The notes under the pieces: generated by a model
What the model was told of the DNA's origin: nothing
The model's database searches: none
What the model saw: only the letters and a program-made list of their open reading frames with translations
In this document: one piece after another, positions 56,384 through 64,000 of the stretch
Position numbering within the stretch: the first letter of the stretch is position 1
How the letters are laid out: every line of letters starts with the position of its first letter
Position numbers and translations under genes: made by a program
DNA from: Toxoplasma gondii ME49
Lineage: Eukaryota; Apicomplexa; Conoidasida; Eucoccidiorida; Sarcocystidae
Assembly (NCBI RefSeq): GCF_000006565.2
Contig: NC_031474.1
Location: 558,001 to 622,000, forward strand
Length of the DNA stretch: 64,000 nt
Direction of reading: 5' to 3'

Positions 56384-57803
56384 TCCATGGTTTCGTGTAG
56401 ATCGTGTTCCATTGCAAAGGAGTAATGACGTGACTGGAGGCGCGGATACACTCCGAGAATCAGAGTTTTTTTCGGCGTTTCAGACGTCGTCTGTCAGTGG
56501 ATCTTCATCTAGACTGACAGCCTTCTTGTGAGGTGCTCAAACGTCCTCCAGTCAAGCCGTGACCGGCCTAGACGTTGTCGGCGCGTCTCGCGAGCCGGAG
56601 GCGAGGCGCACAACAACAGAAGTCGCTAAGCGTGGGCGAGCCTCAGCATCCAGAGAGTTTCAGACGCATGCATTCGTGTAACAGTCGGTTCTCGACTATT
56701 GGGTGGGGTACGTGAAGGAGAAACGGTCGCAACCGGCTCGTGAATGGAGTCGTGGAGTTTGGCCGACGGTAGCCAGTGTGTGTTGGGTACGAAAGGCGGA
56801 TATCGAAGAGTATGTGAGGTGTGTCTTTTCTGTGGAGCATTCCTTCTGAGTAACTCTTTGAGTTATGGTTTCGTGTGTGGCGGGAGCTCTTCAACATCTT
56901 TTCGGCTCGAGAGCGCTTTCGCGGCGACTCTCTGTACGTTTCCTCTTCTCGGACGAGTCGAACGTTCGCCACGACGACCTTTGAGCCGTGCGAGAGTTCG
57001 TACGTCCGCGAATTCCGAAACGCCGTTAACAGTCAATTCTGCGGGGGCAGAGAAGCGGCAAACCTCATCAAAGGCGAGGTGTGCAAGCCATTTTTGCGGG
57101 ACGCTTTTCGAAGGCGAGAGAAGTTCTGTGGATTCAGCAGCTCCTAAGTTGGCCAAAACTCACCAGCACAAACCGAACGGAACCCCCCTTTCGTTTTTTC
57201 CGCAGTGTTTCAAACAACGCATGGGAAGAAAGAAGTATCGCTTCAGTGTCATATTCCCGACTCCACATTCTAAGGTGTGACCTTGTGTCCACAGACACCA
57301 CCGCTTCTGTACGTAATGTATGCGTTTTTGAGACACGCAGAAATCCAGTGAACCTGCGAAAAAGCGCTCAGACGCCACAATTTTGGGTTGCCTGTAACGA
57401 ATGCCGCCCCAGTCAAATGTGTGCTGGGTCATGACGAATGGGGCCAGTTGCCACAGCCTTCATGCGTGTGAAGCCAGCGGACGCATACACAAGCAGTACA
57501 CGCTAATTGAACCTCATTTTGCTTGTGTTACACACTTTTCTGTTCCCCTGTCTTTGTGCTTCTCGGCTTCGCTCCGCTGCTTCCTTTACTTGTTCGGATG
57601 TAGACGCGCCTCTAAACAGCGCGATGCGTCCACCACAGATTTTAGTTTTTCCACAAGACACGAAGAGCGCAACTAAATTTCGCTTGCGGGTAGCGTGGCA
57701 CTGGATAGGAGAAGGGAAACCATCGTAAAGTCTGATTCCGACACAACATCCTGGAGAGAACAGTGTGTAAGCAGCTTCCTTCGACCTGCTTCACTCTTCC
57801 AGT
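56384..57803. other. Convergent intergenic region
   Basis: This lies between the stop of the PTGES2-like gene and the stop of the ANP32-like gene. A 178-codon plus open frame (56744-57280) shows no recognisable motif and is probably 3' UTR. No repeat longer than a few units is present. Confidence 0.55.
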
Positions 57804-60512
57804 TCAATACACCAGCTTCGATCGAAGAGCTCCAAGCATAGCAAATCGTCCTGGGTAGCGCAGCAGCGGCGTTCCGCGGATATCGATCACCTCGAGATGT
57901 GTCATTTTGGACTGCGGAAAAGAGAAAAAGCGGGAAAAGATTCCATCCGCAAATGTGAAACGACCAGCGGATACCGAGACACAAAATGCAACGACTCCAC
58001 AGTAAAAAAACTGTTTGGTAATCGCGTGAACTGCGTCACGCTTTGATGTACAACGCACATTTAAACTGTGGTATCATTGTAAAATAGACTGGCTTGTACA
58101 GAGACATTCACACGCCTTTCTTTCCGCAATCACACGTCTTTCTTTCTGCAATCTAGCTGATAGAGATAGTCCTTGCTCGGAAGCGGAAACCTTCACGAGG
58201 AAATGGAGAAAAAACCAGATCCGGGACAAGTCGTAGGAAGACAACACGAACAACCTGACGGCTGATAAGCCTTGTGCAAGAAAAAAGGCTTTTGAATCGC
58301 AAGCACATGCCGATTTTCATATGTATGTATATATATACATATACATATATATGTACATATATGCGAGCGTACTCCATCGCAGCAAAAGATTTGGTTGAAC
58401 GTATTAAGAAAGGCTCGCTGTTTCGTCTTTTGAACGGGGGCACACAGAAGAGAATCCGAAGTCAAAAACACTCTCAAGTGAACGCGCCTTACAAGGGGGA
58501 GTAGGTGATCTGCCGCGGAAATCTTCGTGTAGGTTAGCTTCAAAACTTTCAACTGAGTGGCACGCTCCAGCAGACGAGCAAGACTATCGTTGAAAGGATT
58601 CAGAGATAGGTCTAGCTCTTGAAGGCCAGGAGAGAAAGGGAAATGCTTGAGCGTTGTTATTTGGTTGCCTTCCAACTTCAAAGTCTAACAGTCAAATCGG
58701 AACAAAACACAGAACATTCGCGGGGCGAATTAGGGGAAACGCATGCGTTAAGTCATTGAGCTGTAAGTTGCTTGCAGTCCGAACTACCTAGAAAATGTCA
58801 AGCAATCGTTTCTTACGGATGTACCACAGCTGCTTGCACTGCTGTCCCTGTATGTAATCGTGCCCTTTTGTAGATATGTCTGTACATGTGGATGCTTGAT
58901 ATGCCTCTCTGCTCACGACGCACACATAAACGTTCACTCCTGTCGCTCATAACTACAGAAGAAACACTGAAAACAGGCTCAAACGGTAAAGCTCATTCCG
59001 AGCCATGAAATCGGCTGTTGCTTTGGAGAGCTGCGCTTCCTTACTTTAAGGTATGTGAAGCACAGCAGGCCCTTGAAGCTGGTGATTTTGTTTCCAGTGA
59101 GATCCAGCTCCTTTAAGAATTTAAACCGGGGAATATTCTCGCAAGATGTGAGGCCACAGTTGAGAATTCTCAGCGCCCGCATATTAAAGAAGTCAGCAAA
59201 CAACTCTTTGTCGCCATCCGTCAAGACTTGGAAGTCATATGGAAAGGAGGACCGTCGTCCATCGAGAATTAACGATTCGATGGCCCCTGAAAAATGCGAG
59301 TACAGGGGAAATATAAGGAAGAGGCAGGAAATATATAGGCTTCGTTACACCAGTTGCACAGTGCCACAACAAGGCGTGATTTCTGGTTTCGCTGAGTACA
59401 TCACCGTCTCTGCAGTTGTTTCTGTACATGAAAGAGGAGCCTGTCGAACCGATGGCCTACATCAGTGTTCTAACATACCATCCGAAAGCTGTGACACACG
59501 ATAACCCCGAGACATGCACAGAAGTCCTCAGGCGTTCCACGTATGTTCTTCTCTATTCAAGTGCTCCACCAAGCATGCATGTTACGGTATAGTCAGTATC
59601 TGCCGTTGCGGTGTTCACGGGGAAGTATCCCAGGGTGTTTCCGTAGGAAGAATGAAGAGGTGCGTGGCTATACTTCAGCTCTGTCTTGTTCAAATTACTC
59701 TTCTGTGTTCATTGCAGCTCCTAGGCACAGCAATCACCAGTCCTCCGTTTTGTGTCTCTCCCCGATAATCCCCCCTAAAGCAACACCAGACAACAAACGA
59801 CCTTACACGCGAGACTACACCAAATCACGCCCAGTGCAGCCGTTTGCAACGTGTATCAAAGTACGGGCGGGGCTCTGAAGACTTATCGTGCATTCCAGCC
59901 TGCCACAACGATGCCCAGTAACCGGTACTAAGGTGCTGTGCATTACTTCGACGAAAGCGTAGCTCGAGACTGTGCACTTTCAATGCTTAATGCGGAATTC
60001 TACATCCTCATTCGGTTTCTTCAAGTTTCCTGTGTACCAGTATCAACAACGAACTGCGTGTGAAACACGATGACATCGTGATGCTTCTCTCGGGGCGTTT
60101 TCTCCCAGTCTGTGCTGTCCTCTGCACATAGTTGGTACTGCTGCTCCTTCAGTTTGCGAAGTTCGTCGAGGAGCGCTCTTTTAAAGTTCGTCGCTCCTTC
60201 TTCTGTACGCGTGTGAACATAATCCAAAGGCAAACGATTAGGCACTAGAAGCGTTTTGGGCGCCCAGAAAAGCCGCCCGTCTGGCAGCTGCTTGGCACCA
60301 CATCGCAGGGCTTTGTCATCGAGATCGGCAGCCTGTGCCGTCTCCGTCGCAACCTTGTAGGCTAGAGCCGACGGCACGCGTTCTGCGATGGCCCTTTCTC
60401 GTGCTGGTAGGAACTGTGATGTTACGCTTGGTGATTGCATCGGCGCGGCTGTCCGCGCAGCATTCACGGGATTAAACGTCGCCATCGGCCAGGAGGGAAC
60501 GGATTGATACAT
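57804..60512 (-). CDS. ANP32-like leucine-rich-repeat protein with extra N-terminal region
   Basis: Family role: ANP32 proteins are small LRR regulators of chromatin, phosphatase PP2A and mRNA export. Exons in transcript order are 60512-60038, 59286-59045, 58684-58493 and 57911-57804, with phases 1, 0 and 0 matching at each junction, giving about 338 residues. LRR evidence: IESLILDGRRS, LRILNCGLTSCENIPRFKFL, KELDLTGNKITSF, LKLEGNQITTL, LQELDLSLNPFN, LKVLKLTYTKIS and LEVIDIRGTPLLRYPG. The 'GLTS..N.P....LK.L.L..N.I' stretch is close to ANP32. The protein ends with ALRSKLVY and has no acidic tail. The first exon encodes about 158 residues that I do not recognise, with a Lys/Glu-rich helix (LLDELRKLKEQQYQL). 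The joining of exon 1 to the LRR exons rests on splice phase only; the frame of exon 1 also ends at a stop at 60021, so it could be a separate gene. Confidence 0.7.
58320..58362. repeat. (ATAC)n-type microsatellite in an ANP32-like intron
   Basis: A short ATGT/ATAC tract within the intron 57912-58492. Confidence 0.8.
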
Positions 60513-62778
60513 GGGAGAAACTCAACCAGACGGCGAGCGTGAGAACGCAGTCGTGCGACGCGCCGTTACGTGACAGCAAACAGCGAACGCACGCGAAAGA
60601 GGAGCAAATGCCACGAGGGTTAAACTGCAAGCCTTACAAGCTTGCACACAGGAAGAAAAAAAGCTGCAAAGGTTCCAGCAATAAGGTAAGCATTTGGAAC
60701 CCTGACAGAAATTATACAAGGTTTCGATGGAATAGAACCGGTAGCTCGAGCAAGGCTTGTACAACCCACGAGACGGGAGATTGTAAGGGTGTTTGCGTGA
60801 AACACGGAGATCTCGTTTGGCATTCGGCATTCTCCTTGGCCACTGTTACCGCGGGTTGTGACATGTGGATTTCACCAGACGTCCCTCCTAGCGATAGCAG
60901 CAAACCAGAACGCGACCCGTTCCCCTGAGCTGACTGAAAGCTAGCCAATGGGCACCGACCGCGATGCCCGCTGGAGATCTGTCCTCAGCCTCATTTGAAT
61001 AGTGCACACATGTCCTCCACGGATGGCGTGACTCTGGAAAAAGTCACTCCACTTGGCCTTGCCCACCTGATATCCTCGAGCAACTAATTCGAAGGGAAAG
61101 AATCACGTTCATATCAAAGTGGTGCGTTTAAGGAACTGCGTCTACCCTAGATGACCGGTCAACGTCCATTCCCCTAGAGGGAAACTGCTGAACGACGTCA
61201 CCGCTGGAGCGGTGTTGCGTTGAATGTTACGACAGTTCGGGCAGTTCGTTCCGGAAGAACGCGTAAGGACTCCTTTCCTGTCGAGTCCACACTAATGTGC
61301 CGATTTAACCTACAGTAAGTGTCTGAGCATACCCCTGACGCTGCTGTGCTTTCCGGACTGTGTCCCGGTAGCGGACCACCTAGGGAGGACTCGGGTGTCG
61401 GTCTACAGGATGAGGATTGGAACTGTTTTGCAAAGTATTCCGTAATTTCTATTTCTACAGCTGAAGGCTGAAGCGATAACTATCAACGCAAGAACCTTTC
61501 GCGTGGGTTTCCGTCACGAAAGTATGCGTCATGTAAGTATAACAGGAACGACCCCTGAGCGGCAAGGTCGCAAACAAAGAACGTGACCACGGGTCGGAAC
61601 GAGCAATAAGCTGCTGGGAATTCATCAAGCGCTGGAGTGTCGCCAGTCGGATGTCAGTCTGCTGCTTGCCACTCACGGGCAAGCGCCATACGCAAAAGCT
61701 CGTTTCACTGGCGGTAATCGAGGAAGTGGAAAATTCGAAACTGTAGGACTTCCGATCGTGTCTCCCACGCACTGCCTGCAAGAGAGCTTTCTGTCACTGA
61801 GACGGTAGCTACTGTGATTTTGTCAGGGGGAGAGAATGGAAGTTCCGTTGCTGGTGGAACGGGAAGGACACACAAGCACCGCTATTGCTAGTTCCCATCA
61901 TCGTTGCTATTCGAATTGGGAGCTCTCAGTTATCTTTGTTAAAAACCGCTGTACAAGTATTCCAGCAGTTGCCGCTGGACCAACGAATCGTTCACGTGTC
62001 TCTTCGTGGATCACAAAGGGCGCATTAGTCTTTGGATCGGACATGCACACTCGAAGAGCGACATTGTTCTTTCCGTAAAACAGCAACATGAGATTAACAA
62101 TTTTCCCTGTCTGGACGAGTTATGCTAAAGATGCAAAAGTGATCGGGAAATCAGGACCACACGACAAAGGAGCGTCGACCATATGCACACACAAGCACAC
62201 ATGTGTGTGAGTATATGTTTCTGTTCATGTGAAAACATTTTGGTTTGAAATGCAGAGGCCCACGTTCAGAATCGCGACCACCACTCAACGCGGGCTTCGA
62301 AACGATCTTAAAAACAGCTCGAGTATGCATGGGGATACCTCACTACATGCGTAAGGCTCTCTACATGTATGTATGCAGATATGTACATTCTGCTTGAAAA
62401 AATGGGATTTCCTCGGAGTTCTCGATACTGAAGCAGAAGGTTCTGCATCAGGGCTTTGGAAATGCCCTGTTTCCTGGAAACAGGAGATGTCATAATCGGG
62501 TCTATTCCGCGAAACGCCGAAGCTGAGTACATCATCAACGGGGTGGTGTACGCATATAGACATGTATCCATATATCCTTGAATATAAGACATATATACAT
62601 CTGTATATATGTATTTGTCCCATACACACGAGGGTACCAGTTATCAATGGAGTGCATCGTACCGATGCACGCATAGAACACTGTCACATTGACGTGTGCA
62701 TGGTTGTGTAAAGACGTCCACCTGGAGATACAGAAAGATACAGTGTGATAACGAGGATTTCCAGTGACACTGGCGTAC
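60513..62778. other. Intergenic region between the DDI1 stop and the ANP32-like start
   Basis: Both flanking genes are on the minus strand. The right part should hold the DDI1 3' UTR and the left part the ANP32-like promoter. Within it, minus-strand open frames at 61455-62089 may be a small gene (listed separately). The 60600-61450 stretch shows nothing I can interpret. A short ATAC-type repeat lies at about 62560-62615. Confidence 0.5.
61455..62089 (-). CDS. Candidate small two-exon gene, unrecognised
   Basis: An ATG at 62089 opens a frame that reads LLFYGKNNVALRVCMSDP, then FVIHEETRERFVGPAATAG. A GTACAG donor after GIL would be in phase 0 with an acceptor (CTCTTGCAG) before 61780. That second frame reads AVRGRHDRKSYSFEFSTSS and QQTDIRLATLQRLMNSQQLI and ends at a TAG at 61455. 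Composition looks more like coding sequence than the surrounding DNA, but there is no family match and the donor is weak. It could instead be part of the DDI1 3' UTR. Confidence 0.25.
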
Positions 62779-64000
62779 TCAAGAGAGGTTTTCTTGGTCA
62801 TGTTGTTGCTGGTTAAAGAGGAAAGTAGCAGCGGCCTCGACATTGCCGCCTGCTATGGCGAGAGCGTCCACAGCGTCTGTGCGGAGAAAACCGAGATCGA
62901 CGAGTCTGAAGAAAACAGGCAGCACCTCGCGTTCTCAGATAAAGGGGGCGGAGCATTCGAAAAGACAGAGGACCAACTCTACCTGTTATAAAGCCAAACA
63001 CACAAATAAACATATACAGAGATAGATTATAAATGCGCATACATGTACATGTACGAACAAAGGCGAGAAACAAGGCTGTGGTGAGCAGCTACACCAAGAG
63101 TTTTTCTGCCTCGGCTATAACCTCATTCCCAGTCAAACGATGCATGTCCTCGTTTCTTTTCCCCGCACTCACTGCTGAACTTTGGCTTCATCTTGAGGCT
63201 CCAGGCTGGTTGTACTCTGCTGTCGGAGAGGCCCAGGCGAAGCGGAAGAGGACGATGAAGAGGAAGAAGAGGAGGAAGAATCGACGTCCATTTTCTTGTC
63301 TTCGCCTGAGGAAGTTGCGGTGGGGGAACCGAGACTGTTGGGTGTATCGGCGCGGCCGAACATGCCCTTGGTGATATCCTTTTCACTCAAGAATGGGATT
63401 TCTTCGTCTGCAAGACAGGTTGTCGAAAAGCGGCAAGTCGCACCAATATAAACAGCCTCGCCTGTGCCTCCGCGTCTCTCTTTGATGCTCGCCTCCTCTG
63501 TATTGCGCCTTTCCCCTCCAGGTCGCCTTTTGTGTGTCTTCGCCGCAGCAGGGAACTTTCCGATCGCCTCTCTGCGTTCCCACCTGCCGCGACGCTCTGC
63601 CTCTCGCTCGAACCTAGGCACATCGCGTTCTCCCTCGGAACGTCAGACTCAAGAAACAGCGTGCAAGCTCAGAAGAGAAGGCGAGCTGTTTTCAACACTG
63701 TATCCCTTCTCGTCATCTCTCTGGTTTTGCGGCGCTTTTCGCGGCTTGAGACGGCCTCCTCTGGCCTCTTTCACGATTTCTGTTGAATTTCTGGAGACTC
63801 ACTGTCGATGCGCAGAACGCTTTTCTTCAGGTCTATGCAGCACTGGTATCTGCGCAGGAGGTCGAGGCCGAAGAGGAACTCGACTTTGTTGTCCTGGAGG
63901 ACGGTGAAGCTGGAGGGGAAGAAGCGCTGGCCGATCTTGAGCGTCGCCAAGTGAATTTTCCCGACGATTTCCGTCTTTCCGACGCCCTGAGCGACGCCAC
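62779..64000 (-). CDS. DDI1: DDI1-type retropepsin ubiquitin shuttle (3' part, 5' end outside window)
   Basis: Family role: DDI1/Ddi1 carries ubiquitinated clients to the proteasome and has a retroviral-type aspartic protease fold; it acts in cytosol and nucleus. Exons in transcript order: beyond 64000 to 63803, 63407-63173, and 62905-62779. Junction phases 1 and 2 match. The first visible exon encodes the second half of the protease domain: GVGKTEIVGKIHLATLKIG, FFPSSFTVLQ, VEFLFGLDLLRRYQCCIDLK, KSVLRID. The next starts NEEIPFLSEKDITKGMFG and then has a poly-Ser linker. The last exon gives a UBA domain: QLVDLGFLRTDAVDALAIAG followed by GNVEAAATFLFN, ending with QQQHDQENLS and a stop. The catalytic DSG of the protease and any N-terminal ubiquitin-like domain lie outside the window, so activity cannot be judged here. 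Confidence 0.95.
63243..63285 (-). repeat. Serine-codon microsatellite in DDI1
   Basis: TCC/TCT codons encode about a dozen consecutive serines in the linker between the protease and UBA domains. Confidence 0.85.

Noticed and set aside
56744..57280. 178-codon plus open frame in the convergent gap
   Set aside because: No motif or splice context; overlaps expected 3' UTRs.

Overview
The window looks like nuclear DNA of a coccidian apicomplexan, most probably Toxoplasma gondii or a very close relative such as Hammondia or Neospora. Reasons: a balanced-GC, intron-rich genome; long Ser, Pro, Glu and Arg-rich insertions inside otherwise conserved eukaryotic proteins; many TGCATGC-type motifs; and short (TA)n, (ATAC)n and (ATCT)n microsatellites confined to introns and intergenic DNA. 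I see no bacterial-style operon, tRNA, rRNA, CRISPR array or transposase. All gene models below were built by eye from reading frame, splice-site phase and remembered family motifs; none was checked by a search.

Layout. (1) 1-19155, plus strand: the 3' part of a giant ATG2-like lipid-transfer protein. The window holds about 5,250 codons in eight exons, including one exon of 13 kb. (2) 21054-28871, minus: a peptidase family M3 homologue (mitochondrial intermediate peptidase type) in which the zinc-binding HExxH and the third zinc ligand appear to be replaced, so a probable pseudopeptidase. (3) 32458-51399, minus: an 18-exon PPIP5K/VIP1 diphosphoinositol-pentakisphosphate kinase with an N-terminal ATP-grasp kinase and a C-terminal histidine-phosphatase domain split by large insertions. 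(4) 53012-56383, plus: a PTGES2-like glutaredoxin/GST-fold protein with a CPFC motif, divergent from gene 3. (5) 57804-60512, minus: an ANP32-like leucine-rich-repeat protein with an unrecognised N-terminal region and no acidic tail. (6) 62779-64000, minus: the 3' end of a DDI1-type ubiquitin-shuttle retropepsin with a C-terminal UBA domain, running off the window.

The genes do not form a single pathway. They touch autophagic lipid transport (ATG2), inositol pyrophosphate signalling (PPIP5K), organellar proteolysis or a derived scaffold (M3-like), thiol/GST chemistry (PTGES2-like), chromatin or phosphatase regulation (ANP32-like) and proteasome shuttling (DDI1). The most unusual points are the M3-like protein with no recognisable zinc site, the extreme size of the ATG2 homologue, and a CPNC/CLTC zinc-ribbon-like insertion in the phosphatase half of PPIP5K.

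The gaps of about 1.4 to 3.6 kb between genes (19156-21053, 28872-32457, 51400-53011, 56384-57803, 60513-62778) contain mainly UTR-like sequence, microsatellites and motif clusters. One weak candidate small gene (61455-62089) lies in the last gap.
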